64,000 nucleotides of DNA from Hyphomicrobium_A sp963724945. GTDB lineage: Bacteria > Pseudomonadota > Alphaproteobacteria > Rhizobiales > Hyphomicrobiaceae. Of the stretch, positions 1 through 8,915 are shown in pieces. Positions within the stretch are counted from its first letter, which is position 1. Each line of letters starts with the position of its first letter. The notes under the pieces are model-generated. The model ran no database searches. It worked only from the letters and a program-made list of their open reading frames with translations, and had not been told where the DNA came from. The DNA lies in the NCBI GenBank assembly GCA_963724945.1, contig CAVRWL010000001.1, positions 124,001-188,000 on the forward strand. Reading direction: 5' to 3'. Both the position numbers and the translations under genes were made by a program.

Positions 1-340
1 CGAGCGCATTGTGCAGCGCCAAAGCGTTCATCACGGTGGCGAGCATGCCCATGTAGTCGGCGGTGGCGCGGTCCATGCCCTTGGCGGCCCCTGCGAGGCC
101 GCGGAAGATATTGCCGCCGCCCACCACAACGGCGATCTCGCATCCCCCGGCAACCGCCTCGGCTATGTCGCGGGCGAGCCGATCGACGACGCCCACATCG
201 ATCCCGTAGCCGTTCTTGCCCATCAGGGCTTCGCCTGAGAGCTTCAGGAGCAGCCGTTTGTAGCTGACGCGCGACGCGCCTGCCGCTCCCCGCGCCGGTG
301 CGCCCGCCGCCCCGCCTGCTGACACCCCGCCTGCTGACAT
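1..340 (-). CDS. pyrH: UMP kinase, amino-terminal part (cut by window edge)
   Basis: Amino-terminal 113 residues of uridylate kinase, which makes UDP from UMP and ATP in the cytosol. I read it directly from the minus strand: LLLKLSGEALMGK at residues 30-42, VVVGGGNIFRG at 71-81 and DRATADYMGMLATVMNAL at 90-107 are PyrH signatures. The gene runs off the left edge. The ATG at 340 gives about 26 residues before the conserved core, rich in Gly/Ala and starting with a duplicated SAGG(V/A) unit; the GTG five codons later is a possible alternative start. It follows tsf in the usual rpsB-tsf-pyrH order, 187 bases downstream. Confidence 0.93.
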   Translation of the reverse strand, partial: MSAGGVSAGGAAGAPARGAAGASRVSYKRLLLKLSGEALMGKNGYGIDVGVVDRLARDIAEAVAGGCEIAVVVGGGNIFRGLAGAAKGMDRATADYMGMLATVMNALALHNAL

Positions 341-527
341 GGCCGCCGCCTCCTCGCTTGCCCCAAGCGCAGCGCCGGACGGCCTGAGGCCGACCGGCCG
401 TCCTACCTACCGCAATAGGCCGGGATTCGCCTAGCCTGGCGCGCCGGAACCGCCCGCAGCGGGCGCTGCCCGAGGGGAAAACCTCGACTGCGCGGCCCGA
501 TTGCCGCGGCGATCCCGCCCCAAGCGC

Positions 528-1466
528 CTAGCCGCCCGCGGCCGCGGCGACCTCGGCGGCGAAGTCGTCGTCCTTCTTCTCGATGCCCTCGCCGAGCGCG
601 TAGCGCACGAAACCCGTGATCTTGACGGGAGCGCCGACGTCCTTCTCGGCCCGCTTCAGGATCTCGGCCACCGTGGCCTTGCCGTCGATGACGAACACCT
701 GCTTCAGGAGCACGGCCTGATTGATGAACTCCTTCTGCAGACGACCTTCGCTCGCCTTGGCGAGGATCTCGTCCGACTTGCCGGCGTTCCTGGGCTCAGC
801 CTTGGCTTGCTCGACGTAGATGGCGCGCTCGTGCTCGATCGCCTCCTTGGAGAGGTCCTCGACATTGACGACCTGCGGGTTCGCGGCGGCGATGTGCATG
901 GCGAGCTGACGGCCGAGCGTCATCAACGCGTCGGCGTCACCCTTGCTCTCGAGCGCGACGAGGACGCCAATCTTGCCCAGGCCGTCAGCGACCTTGTTGT
1001 GCACGTAATCGGCGACCACGCCTTCCTTGACCGCAAGCGCCGCCGTACGCCGCACGCTCATGTTCTCACCGATCGTGGCGATCATCTCCTTGACGTGCTC
1101 CTCGACGGTGATCTTCTTGCCGGGAAACGTCATGGCGAGCAGCTTGGCAACGTCGCCCTTCGCCTTGCCCGCGAGCGAAGCGATCTTCAAAACCATGTCC
1201 TGGAACTGCTCGTTGCGGGCAACGAAGTCGGTCTCCGAGTTGACCTCGACGATCGAGCCCGTCTTACCCGACGCGTCGATGCCCACGAGCCCTTCTGCAG
1301 CGACGCGCCCCGCCTTCTTGGCAGCTTTCGACAAGCCCTTCTTGCGCAGCCAGTCGACGGCGGCCTCGATGTCGCCCTTGGTCTCGGTCAGAGCCGACTT
1401 GCAGTCCATCATTCCAGCGCCGGTCTTGTCGCGCAGTTCCTTCACCTGGCTGGCGGAGATCGTCAT
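528..1466 (-). CDS. tsf: Translation elongation factor Ts
   Basis: Nucleotide exchange factor that releases GDP from EF-Tu. The 312-residue product has the UBA-like start (SASQVKELRDKTGAGMMDCK, residues 4-23) and the EF-Tu-contacting TDFVARN motif near residue 80, followed by two dimerisation-type subdomains; length is normal for alphaproteobacteria. It lies 95 bases downstream of rpsB and upstream of pyrH, so it is probably read from the rpsB promoter. The 187-base gap to pyrH contains a short GC-rich hairpin (about 451-465) with no T-run, so I see no terminator there. Confidence 0.98.
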   Translation of the reverse strand: MTISASQVKELRDKTGAGMMDCKSALTETKGDIEAAVDWLRKKGLSKAAKKAGRVAAEGLVGIDASGKTGSIVEVNSETDFVARNEQFQDMVLKIASLAGKAKGDVAKLLAMTFPGKKITVEEHVKEMIATIGENMSVRRTAALAVKEGVVADYVHNKVADGLGKIGVLVALESKGDADALMTLGRQLAMHIAAANPQVVNVEDLSKEAIEHERAIYVEQAKAEPRNAGKSDEILAKASEGRLQKEFINQAVLLKQVFVIDGKATVAEILKRAEKDVGAPVKITGFVRYALGEGIEKKDDDFAAEVAAAAGG

Positions 1467-1561
1467 GGCTGAGCTCTTCGTTTGGCAGGCGATTTCACGC
1501 TACGCCCACGGGTTGACAGGACAGTGATGGCGGGGGCGCGGATTTGCGCGCCGCGCCAAGA

Positions 1562-2570
1562 TCACGCCGCCGTGGCTTCGACCAGCTTCTTGGCCTGGCC
1601 GATCCAATCTTCCTTCTCGATCTGGCCCTTGAGGCGCAACTGACGGTCGAGCGCCACCATCTGCTCGGGATCGAGATCGGCGATCTGCCAGAAATGAAAC
1701 ACGCCAGCGTCGTTCAGACGCTGCTCGAGCTTGGGCGTGATCACTGTGATCCGCTTCAGATCGTCGGGCTCCCCGCGCGGCGCGTCGATGCCGCGGAATC
1801 CCACAGGCTTCGCCTTCTCGGCCGGGCCGAGATCCGCCTCGGGCGGCTTCTCGGCGGCACCAACGTCGACGCCGGCCGACGTCTGGCTGCGCTCCAAGCC
1901 ATCGAGTGCGGCGCGCGCGATCAAGTCGCAATAGAGCGTGATCGCGCGTCCGGCGTCGTCATTGCCCGGAACGGGAAAGTCGATGCCGTCGGGATCGCAG
2001 TTGGTGTCGACGATCGCAATGATGGGGATGTTGAGCTTCTTCGCCTCCTTGATGGCGATGCTCTCCTTGTTGGTGTCGATGACGAACAGCAAGTCGGGCG
2101 TGCCGCCCATGTCCTTGATGCCGCCCAGCGCCTGGTTGAGCTTCTCGCGCTCGCGCGTGATGTTGAGAATCTCTTTCTTGGTGCGCCCCTGCGGATCGGC
2201 GAGGATGTCGTCGAGCTGGCGCAGGCGGCGGATCGACTGGGAGATGGTTTTCCAGTTGGTCAGCGTGCCGCCGAGCCAGCGATGATTGATGAAGTACTGC
2301 GCCGAGCGCTTGGCCGAAGTCCGCGATCGAGTCGGAGGCCTGCCGCTTCGTCGCCACGAACAAGACACGACCGCCGCCGGCGACGGTGTCGGAGATCTTG
2401 ACGAGCGCCTGATGCAGCATCGGCGTCGTCTGCGTCAGGTCGATGATATGGATGTTGTTGCGGGCGCCGTAGATGAACGGCGCCATCTTGGGGTTCCAGC
2501 GGTGCGACTGGTGGCCGAAGTGCACGCCAGCTTCCAAAAGCTGACGCATGTTGAACGCAGGAAGCGTCAT
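1562..2570 (-). CDS. rpsB: 30S ribosomal protein S2, broken by a one-base frameshift
   Basis: Small-subunit protein S2. The first frame begins MTLPAFNMRQLLEAGVHFGH and runs to KRQASDSIAD; the second resumes with AKRSAQYFINHRWLGGTLTN and goes to the stop. The frames join perfectly if one A of the pair at 2317-2318 is removed, giving IADSAKRSAQYF and a 335-residue protein. Because S2 is essential and both halves are intact, I take this as a sequence error. The last ~100 residues form the extension typical of Hyphomicrobiales: an acidic/Pro linker, then a helix-hairpin-helix-like domain (ITVITPKLEQRLNDAGVFHF). Start chosen at ATG 2570 by family alignment. Confidence 0.93.
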
Positions 2571-2706
2571 GGGTCGTCCTTTTCCGGTTGGTCCTCCGCG
2601 GGCCCTGAAGAAGACCTCTCCCTTGAACTAAGGGAAGTGTCCACCGGAGCGCTTAACGGGGCTTTCGGTCCGCCAAGCGCATGGTCCCGCGTGTGAGATG
2701 GCTGGG

Positions 2707-2735
2707 CTTATAGAGTGTACACCCCAGGTTGACAA
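2707..2735 (-). promoter_or_regulatory. sigma70-type promoter for rpsB-tsf-pyrH
   Basis: Read on the minus strand, TTGTCA (2735-2730) and TATAAG (2712-2707) are separated by exactly 17 bases. The site lies about 135 bases upstream of the rpsB start, leaving room for an untranslated leader, as is common for ribosomal protein operons. Visual assignment; no transcription data. Confidence 0.7.
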
Positions 2736-2777
2736 GCCCACGCCGCCCCGCCTTGGTCGCGGGCTGAGAGGAAGCCC

Positions 2778-3560
2778 ATGAACGCCAAGGAAATCCCCGT
2801 CCGCGCCCTGCAGCTCGGCGAGCGCATCGAAACCAAGGGGCTCGAGCGCGAGGACGCGTTCGCGAGCGTCCCCCTTGCCTTCCGCACAAGCGGCGACGGC
2901 ATGGCGGTCCTCTTCAAGTCGGGCGCCGCCGTCTTCATCAACATGACGCCCGTCGAGGAGGAGGGCCTGATCCGCAGCCTCGCGCCGCGCGTCCTCGCCC
3001 CCCTCACGGAGCGCGAGACGGAGACCGCGCGCCTCGTGGTGAAGCCCAACGAGGACGAGCTGCTCTCCACCTCGGGGGCCTTGCAGATCAAGTCGGCCGA
3101 CACCGACCGGCTCTTGCTCGTCGCCGAGGCGCTCGCCATGAGCGTCGTGCTCGCCTACGACGAGCGGCGCATCGCCTCCGCCTTCGAGCGCATCGACGCG
3201 ATCACCCAGGCCTTGAAAGAAGGACAGTTGCCGCGCAGCCCGCAAGGAACGCTTCTAGAGCAGATCGGCCAGGCGCTCGCGCTGCAACAAAGGCTCGCCG
3301 GCCGCGTCGACCTCGACGAGAAGCCGGACGTGCTGTGGGACCATCCCGAGCTCGAGCGCTTCTGGGCGCGCCTCGTCGACGAGTACGACCTGCCTCAGCG
3401 CGGCCGCGCGATCGCACGCAAGCTCGATGTCATCCGCGGAACAGCCGACACCCTCACCGACTTGATGGCCACGCGCACGAGCCACCGCCTCGAGTGGTAC
3501 ATCATCGCGCTGATCGGCCTGGAGATCGGCTTGAGCCTCTACGAAATCTTCCGACGGTAG
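2778..3560 (+). CDS. RMD1/YagE family (DUF155) protein with C-terminal membrane anchor
   Basis: 260-residue protein of the DUF155 family, related to yeast Rmd1 and mitochondrial RMND1, whose members support mitochondrial translation in eukaryotes; the bacterial role is not established. The amino-terminal half is the conserved alpha/beta domain (VLFKSGAAVFINM near residues 49-61), the middle is helical (RIASAFERIDAITQALKEGQ), and the end has one hydrophobic segment (WYIIALIGLEIGLSLYEIF) preceded by the family's RLEWY pattern, suggesting a tail-anchored inner-membrane protein. A GAGGAAG ribosome-binding site precedes ATG 2778. It is divergent from rpsB and convergent, 3 bases apart, with the next gene. 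Confidence 0.85.
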   Translation: MNAKEIPVRALQLGERIETKGLEREDAFASVPLAFRTSGDGMAVLFKSGAAVFINMTPVEEEGLIRSLAPRVLAPLTERETETARLVVKPNEDELLSTSGALQIKSADTDRLLLVAEALAMSVVLAYDERRIASAFERIDAITQALKEGQLPRSPQGTLLEQIGQALALQQRLAGRVDLDEKPDVLWDHPELERFWARLVDEYDLPQRGRAIARKLDVIRGTADTLTDLMATRTSHRLEWYIIALIGLEIGLSLYEIFRR

Positions 3561-3563
3561 CGA

Positions 3564-4454
3564 CTAGCGCTCATTGCCTGCCGCACGTCGGCGCGGATCG
3601 GGGAGCGGAGGCGCCGCCGGCCCGCTCTGCAGCGACCCGTCGAGGCCGGGCAGGCAGCGGCGAAAACGCGGCAGCGCATCCTTGTCCACGATGGCGATCG
3701 CCATGAAGTGGCCGGCGGCCCAGTCCTGCAGGCGCAGAATGCTCTTCTCCGGCAGACCGACGTTCGCCGAGGTCGCGATACCCTCCCCGCGCCAGACCTG
3801 CACAAAGATGCAGGAGCCGGCCTTGAACGCAGGCCGTGGCGGATAGTCGATGAAGAGGCCGCGGCGGAATTGCTGCTCCGACGCCATCTTCTGCCCGAGC
3901 GTGTTCTCGCTCACGCTCGATTGGGAAACGATCTGCCCATAGTAGGGCGAGCCCGTATCCTCGACGCAGAACTGGCGGCCGAGAGTCAGCCGGATATAGT
4001 TCGGCCGCTTGTCCTCGGCGAAACCGAACATCGAGCCGATGCGGTATATGCCGGCGGGCGTGCGCTCGTCGCCCTCCTCCTTCACCGCCTCGCTACCACG
4101 CCGGAACGCTAGATAAGGATGACCCCAGCCGATGCCGTGCGCGCCGACGACGGCCGGCTCCGGCTCGCTGTGCGGCTTCCAGCGTTCCGCCGGCGAGGCG
4201 CGTTCGAATGTGTGTAGCTCCGCCTGGGGGTCGTCCATCGAAGCAACGGTGACGAGCATGAGCCGCGTTGCACGGTGGATCGGACGCGGGCAGTAGCTGC
4301 CTTGCCACGGCGGCAATACCTCAGGTTGCCTCGCCGGGGCGGCGGACGGCATGGCAGCAGGTGCGGACCCTGGCTCGCCGGCAGCCCATGCCGATTGTGA
4401 GGACGAAAGCGCAAGCGCGGCAACGAACACAACGGGGAGCGCGGTGTATCGCAT
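3564..4454 (-). CDS. Exported L,D-transpeptidase (YkuD)-like protein, catalytic His and Cys missing
   Basis: 296 residues with a signal peptide (VVFVAALALSSSQSAWA) and a Pro/Ala-rich linker, then a YkuD-like domain: GIGWGHP, EEGDERTPAGIYRIG and GSCIFVQVW match the alphaproteobacterial subgroup of peptidoglycan L,D-transpeptidases. In that subgroup the last motif normally reads IF(L/I)H(L/I)W and is followed by PTAGCT. Here the His is Gln (IFVQVW) and the Cys motif reads TSANVGLPE. The reading frame is continuous on both sides, so this is not a frameshift. I infer a catalytically dead, possibly peptidoglycan-binding, family member. Start moved to ATG 4454 from an upstream TTG. Confidence 0.72.
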   Translation of the reverse strand: MRYTALPVVFVAALALSSSQSAWAAGEPGSAPAAMPSAAPARQPEVLPPWQGSYCPRPIHRATRLMLVTVASMDDPQAELHTFERASPAERWKPHSEPEPAVVGAHGIGWGHPYLAFRRGSEAVKEEGDERTPAGIYRIGSMFGFAEDKRPNYIRLTLGRQFCVEDTGSPYYGQIVSQSSVSENTLGQKMASEQQFRRGLFIDYPPRPAFKAGSCIFVQVWRGEGIATSANVGLPEKSILRLQDWAAGHFMAIAIVDKDALPRFRRCLPGLDGSLQSGPAAPPLPDPRRRAAGNER

Positions 4455-4531
4455 TTGAAGCAATTTGCCCTATGCCGAAAGCCGTCGGCAGGCTAGTTCA
4501 AAGGGCTAAAGCTTCCATTGCTGGTGCGCTA

Positions 4532-7500
4532 TCAAATCTCCAGAACCTCCGCTACTCCCGGCGTGGTCGAAATAATGCCGGCGCGCGCCGGCGAGACGTC
4601 GTAGCGCCCCGGGATGATGAGCTCGATCTCGCGTCCGCGGTCATCGAGCGGCAACACGAGGCGGATCTCGCCCTTGCCGCCGTGCTTCAGATGCGACTTG
4701 AGCGCGGCGATGTGCCGGGCGTTGCCCTGGATGACGCGGCGGTCGAGCACGACCTTCAAGCCGCGCTGCACTCCCGCCGCCGCATGATCGAGCGCCTCGA
4801 GGCCTTCCACCCGCATCTTGACCGTATCGCCGTCGCGCTCGGCGGAGACCGCGAGCAGCACCGGCGTGCCGGGCTCCAAGAGCTCGCGGCATTGCGACAG
4901 CGTGTCGGAGAAGATGACCGCCTCGAACTGCCCGGTCGTGTCGGAAAAGAGCGCGAAGGCGAACTTGTTGCCCTTCTGCGATTTCCGCTCGCGCGCCGAG
5001 ATGACGATGCCGGCGAGACGGCCCTCGCAAGAGCCGCGCTCGGTCAGCGCTTCGAACTCCGAATAGCGCTTGACGCCGAGCTTCTGCAGCACGCGCTCGT
5101 AGCTGTCGAGCGGATGGCCGGAGAGATAGAAGCCGACCGCCTCGAACTCGTGGGAGAGCCGCTCCATCGGCGTCCACGCCTGGGCCGAACGCAGGTCGAG
5201 CTGCGGGGAGGCCTCGCCGAGACCGAAGAGGTCGTCGGTGCCAGACGCCGTGTTGGCCTCGCGCCGCTGCGCGAGCGCCAGCATGCCCTCGACGTTGGCG
5301 GCAACGAGGGCGCGGTTGGCTTCGAGCGCGTCGAAGGCGCCGGCGGCGGCCAGCGTCTCCAGCGCGCGCTTGTTCAAGGCCTTGGGGTTCAAGCGCGAGG
5401 CGAAGTCGGCGAGGCTCTTGAAGCGTCCCTGGCTCTCGCGCGCGGCGACGATGGTCGCGACGGCGGTGGCGCCGATGTTCTTCAGGGCGGCGAGCGAATA
5501 GCGGATGGCGCCCGGCGTATCGGTGTTCCGAGACGCCTCCGCCAGGAAGTCGACGTCGGAAGCGTTGACGCACGGCGGCTTGACCTCGATGCCGCTCTTT
5601 CTCGCCTCGGCCGCGAACAGCGCGAGCTTGTCGGTGTTGCCCATGTCGAGCGTCATGGAGGCGGCGAGAAACTCCTCGCGGTAGTTCGCCTTCATGTAGG
5701 CCGTGTGGTAGCTGACCAGCGCATAGGCGGCGGCATGGCTCTTGTTGAAGCCGTAGCCGGCGAACTTGTTGACGAGCTCGAAGATGTACTTGGCGTCCGT
5801 CTCGCCGACGCCACGCTCCATCGCGCCTTTGACGAAGCGCGCCTCGTGGCGCGCCATCTCGGCCCTGTCCTTCTTGCCCATGGCGCGGCGGAGCATGTCG
5901 GCTTGGCCGAGCGTGTAGCCGCCCATCACCTGCGCGATCTGGATCACCTGCTCCTGGTAGATGATAACGCCGTACGTTTCTTTCAGGATCGGCTCGAGCA
6001 GCGCATTGAGGTAGTCGACCGGCTCCTCGCCGTGCTTGCGGTTGATGTAGCTCGGGATGTTGTCCATGGGGCCGGGGCGATAGAGCGCCACCATGGCGAT
6101 GATGTCTTCTAGGCGATCGGGGCGCAGCCGCTTCAAGCTCTCGCGCATCCCAGTGCTTTCCAGCTGGAACACGCCGACCGTATCGGCCCTCGCCAGCAAG
6201 TCGAACGTCTTGCGGTCGTCGAGCGTCACCTTGGCGAGATCGACGTCGATCCCACGCCCGCGCTTGACGAGATCGACGGCCTTCTTGAGGACCGTGAGCG
6301 TCTTCAGGCCCAAAAAGTCGAACTTCACGAGACCCGCCGCCTCGACCATCTTCCAGTTGTACTGGGTGACGGGCGTGTTGGACTTGGGATCGCGCGTCAG
6401 CGGCACGAGCTCCTCGAGCGGCCGGTCGGCGATCACCATGCCGGCGGCGTGCGTGGAGGCGTGGCGGTAGAGGCCCTCGAGCTTCTGGGCGATCTCCAAG
6501 AGGCGCGCGACCATGGGCTCGGACGCCTGCGCCTCCTGCAGCTTGGGCTCGCCGGCGACCGCCTCGGCGAGCGTGACGGGATTGGCCGGGTTGTTGGGCA
6601 CGAGCTTGCACAGGCGGTCGACCTGGCCGTAGGGCATCTGCAGGACGCGCCCGACGTCGCGCAGAACCGCGCGCGCCTGCAATTTTCCGTGTGTGATGAT
6701 CTGCGCCACGCGGTCGTGCCCGTACTTGTCGGCCACGTAGCGGATCACCTCGTCGCGCCGGTCCTGGCAGAAGTCGATGTCGAAGTCGGGCATCGACACG
6801 CGCTCGGGGTTCAGGAAGCGCTCGAAAAGCAGCCCGAAGCGCAAGGGGTCGAGGTCGGTGATGGTCAGCGACCAGGCGACGACCGAGCCCGCGCCCGAGC
6901 CGCGTCCCGGCCCTACGGGAATGCCGTGCGCCTTCGCCCACTTGATGAAGTCGGCGACGATGAGGAAGTAGCCGGGAAACTTCATGCGGGCGATGACGTC
7001 GAGCTCGTAGGCGAGCCGTGCCTCGTAGTCGGCGGCCGTGAAGCCCGCCGCCGCAGGGCTTAGCGCCAGCCGCTCGCGCAAGCCCTGCTCGGCCTGGCGG
7101 CGCAGCTCGGCGGCTTCCAGCCGCGACTGCTCGGTCTCGCTGATCGTGTCGTCGCCGGCAACGAAGCGCGGTAGAATAGGCTTGCGCCCCTTGGGGCGGA
7201 AGACGCAGCGCTTGGCGATCTCGATCGTGTTCTCGAGCGCCTCCGGCAGATCGGCGAACACCTCCGCCATCACCTCGGGGCCCTTAAAGTCGTGCTCGCG
7301 CGTCACCCGGCGCCGGTTGTCCTCCACCACGTAGCGGCCTTCCGCGATGCATAAAAGCGCATCGTGCGCCTCGTAATCGTCAGGCGTCGCGAAGTAGGCC
7401 TCGTTGCTGGCGACGATCGGGATCTCGTGCGCGTAGGCAAGGCGCAAGAGCTGCGGCTCCACGTCGTGCTCGCTCCTGAGGCCGTGGCGCTGGATCTCGA

Positions 7501-8086
7501 CGTAGAGCCGGTCGCCGAAAGCGCTCTGCAACTGGAAGAGGCGCGCCTCCGCCAGCGCCTGCTGACCCTCGCGCAAGGGCCGGTCGATGGGGCCATCGGG
7601 GCCGCCGGTGAGCACGATCAGGCCGCCCGCGTGCGCCTTGAGCGCGGAGATGGTGGTGTGCACGCCCTCGGTGTCGGCAGACTGGAGATGGGCGCGGCTC
7701 ACGAGCTTCATCAGATTGGCGTAACCGGCCTCGTTCATGGCGAGGAGCGCGATCGGGCCCTCGCCCGCTTTGCGCGGAACCGGCGCCGCACGCTCGATCG
7801 GATCGGGCTTGTGCTCCTCGAAATCGACATTGAGCGCAACACCGATGATGGGCTGGATGCCGGCCTCGGCGAGCTTGTCGGAGAACTCCAGCGCGCCGAA
7901 GAGATTGTTGGTGTCGGTGAGCCCCAGCGCCGGATAGCCGTAAGCGGCGGCGAGCTTGGCGAGCTTGGCGATCGGTAGGGCGCCCTCGAGCAGGGAATAG
8001 GCCGAGTGCACCTTGAGATGCACGAACGGCACCCGCGCTGGAGCGGTCGAGGTGCCGGGGCCTAGCGTTCGATTCGGGCTGGTCAT
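4532..8086 (-). CDS. dnaE: DNA polymerase III subunit alpha
   Basis: Replicative polymerase of 1184 residues, usual for DnaE1. It opens with the PHP domain (FVHLKVHSAYSLLEGALPIA near residues 21-40), then the C-family palm with GPGRGSGAGSVVAW and the metal-binding PDFDIDFCQDRRDEV (around residue 430), the fingers region (ALYRPGPMDNIPSYINRKHG), a helix-hairpin-helix stretch (NKRALETLAAAGAFDAL) and an OB-fold near residue 1020 onward. It follows lolD by about 70 bases on the same strand, an order common in Hyphomicrobiales. No obvious terminator seen after it. Confidence 0.98.
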   Translation of the reverse strand: MTSPNRTLGPGTSTAPARVPFVHLKVHSAYSLLEGALPIAKLAKLAAAYGYPALGLTDTNNLFGALEFSDKLAEAGIQPIIGVALNVDFEEHKPDPIERAAPVPRKAGEGPIALLAMNEAGYANLMKLVSRAHLQSADTEGVHTTISALKAHAGGLIVLTGGPDGPIDRPLREGQQALAEARLFQLQSAFGDRLYVEIQRHGLRSEHDVEPQLLRLAYAHEIPIVASNEAYFATPDDYEAHDALLCIAEGRYVVEDNRRRVTREHDFKGPEVMAEVFADLPEALENTIEIAKRCVFRPKGRKPILPRFVAGDDTISETEQSRLEAAELRRQAEQGLRERLALSPAAAGFTAADYEARLAYELDVIARMKFPGYFLIVADFIKWAKAHGIPVGPGRGSGAGSVVAWSLTITDLDPLRFGLLFERFLNPERVSMPDFDIDFCQDRRDEVIRYVADKYGHDRVAQIITHGKLQARAVLRDVGRVLQMPYGQVDRLCKLVPNNPANPVTLAEAVAGEPKLQEAQASEPMVARLLEIAQKLEGLYRHASTHAAGMVIADRPLEELVPLTRDPKSNTPVTQYNWKMVEAAGLVKFDFLGLKTLTVLKKAVDLVKRGRGIDVDLAKVTLDDRKTFDLLARADTVGVFQLESTGMRESLKRLRPDRLEDIIAMVALYRPGPMDNIPSYINRKHGEEPVDYLNALLEPILKETYGVIIYQEQVIQIAQVMGGYTLGQADMLRRAMGKKDRAEMARHEARFVKGAMERGVGETDAKYIFELVNKFAGYGFNKSHAAAYALVSYHTAYMKANYREEFLAASMTLDMGNTDKLALFAAEARKSGIEVKPPCVNASDVDFLAEASRNTDTPGAIRYSLAALKNIGATAVATIVAARESQGRFKSLADFASRLNPKALNKRALETLAAAGAFDALEANRALVAANVEGMLALAQRREANTASGTDDLFGLGEASPQLDLRSAQAWTPMERLSHEFEAVGFYLSGHPLDSYERVLQKLGVKRYSEFEALTERGSCEGRLAGIVISARERKSQKGNKFAFALFSDTTGQFEAVIFSDTLSQCRELLEPGTPVLLAVSAERDGDTVKMRVEGLEALDHAAAGVQRGLKVVLDRRVIQGNARHIAALKSHLKHGGKGEIRLVLPLDDRGREIELIIPGRYDVSPARAGIISTTPGVAEVLEI

Positions 8087-8159
8087 GGCCCTTATCTAGA
8101 CCACGCGCGCCATGGCCCCAAGTGCCTTCACCACCCCATCCCCGCCCGCGAGCAGGCGC

Positions 8160-8915
8160 TCAGCGCACCATCGCTGGCGTGACCTCGATCAAGAAGCCGT
8201 CGGTGAGCTGCAGCATGCGGTCCATGCGGCGTGCCAGCTCGAGGTTGTGGGTCGCAATGAGCGCGGCAACGCCGGTTGAGCGGATGAGATGCATGAGGGA
8301 CTCGAAGACGTGCTCAGCGGTGTGCGGATCGAGGTTGCCGGTCGGCTCGTCGGCGAGAATGAGACGGGGATGGTTGGCGAGCGCACGCGCGATCGCCGTG
8401 CGCTGCTGCTCGCCGCCCGAGAGCTCCGCAGGGCGATGATCGACGCGCTCGGCAAGCCCCAGCGAGGCGAGCAGCTCGTGCGCATGCGCAGCAGCCTTCC
8501 TGCGTCCGCGCCCGGCGATCATCTGCGGGATCACGACGTTCTCCAGCGCGGAGAACTCGGGCAGGAGCTGGTGGAACTGATAGATGAAGCCCATCTCCAC
8601 GCGCCGCACGCGCGTGCGCTCGGTATCACCCATGCCGGAGCAGTCGCGTCCATTGACGATGACGTGGCCACTGTCGGCCGTCTCCAGCAGGCCGGCGATG
8701 TGCAGAATCGTCGACTTGCCGGCGCCCGACGGGCCTACCAGGGCGACCGCTTCGCCCGGGTGGATGTCGGCGGAGGCCCCCACCAGCACCTCGATGCAGC
8801 GCGGACCCTGGCGATAGGTGCGAACGAGCTGATCCAGTCTCAGCACGGTTTGCCTGGCAGGGTCTCGCACGGGTCTGAACTCCTCGAGCAAGGCGTTCAT
8901 GGAACGATCGCTCAT
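8160..8915 (-). CDS. lolD: Lipoprotein-releasing ABC transporter ATP-binding protein
   Basis: ATPase that powers release of outer-membrane lipoproteins from the inner membrane to LolA. Walker A GPSGAGKST, signature LSGGEQQRTAIARALA and Walker B LILADEPTGNLD are all intact in a 251-residue protein. I chose ATG 8915 because it overlaps the lolC stop by four bases (ATGA), which implies translational coupling; an in-frame ATG five codons later (8900) is the alternative, and a longer reading into lolC is not credible. Confidence 0.95.
   Translation of the reverse strand: MSDRSMNALLEEFRPVRDPARQTVLRLDQLVRTYRQGPRCIEVLVGASADIHPGEAVALVGPSGAGKSTILHIAGLLETADSGHVIVNGRDCSGMGDTERTRVRRVEMGFIYQFHQLLPEFSALENVVIPQMIAGRGRRKAAAHAHELLASLGLAERVDHRPAELSGGEQQRTAIARALANHPRLILADEPTGNLDPHTAEHVFESLMHLIRSTGVAALIATHNLELARRMDRMLQLTDGFLIEVTPAMVR

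Noticed and set aside
4268..6112. Long plus-strand open frame opposite dnaE
   Set aside because: Composition is that of a high-GC antisense frame (Arg/Leu/Gly/Ala/Asp-rich, no domain), and dnaE covers it completely. The same applies to 34640-36730 opposite lon, 54946-57267 opposite gyrA, 13115-15685 opposite rnj/birA and 43677-45386 opposite the GGDEF-EAL gene.
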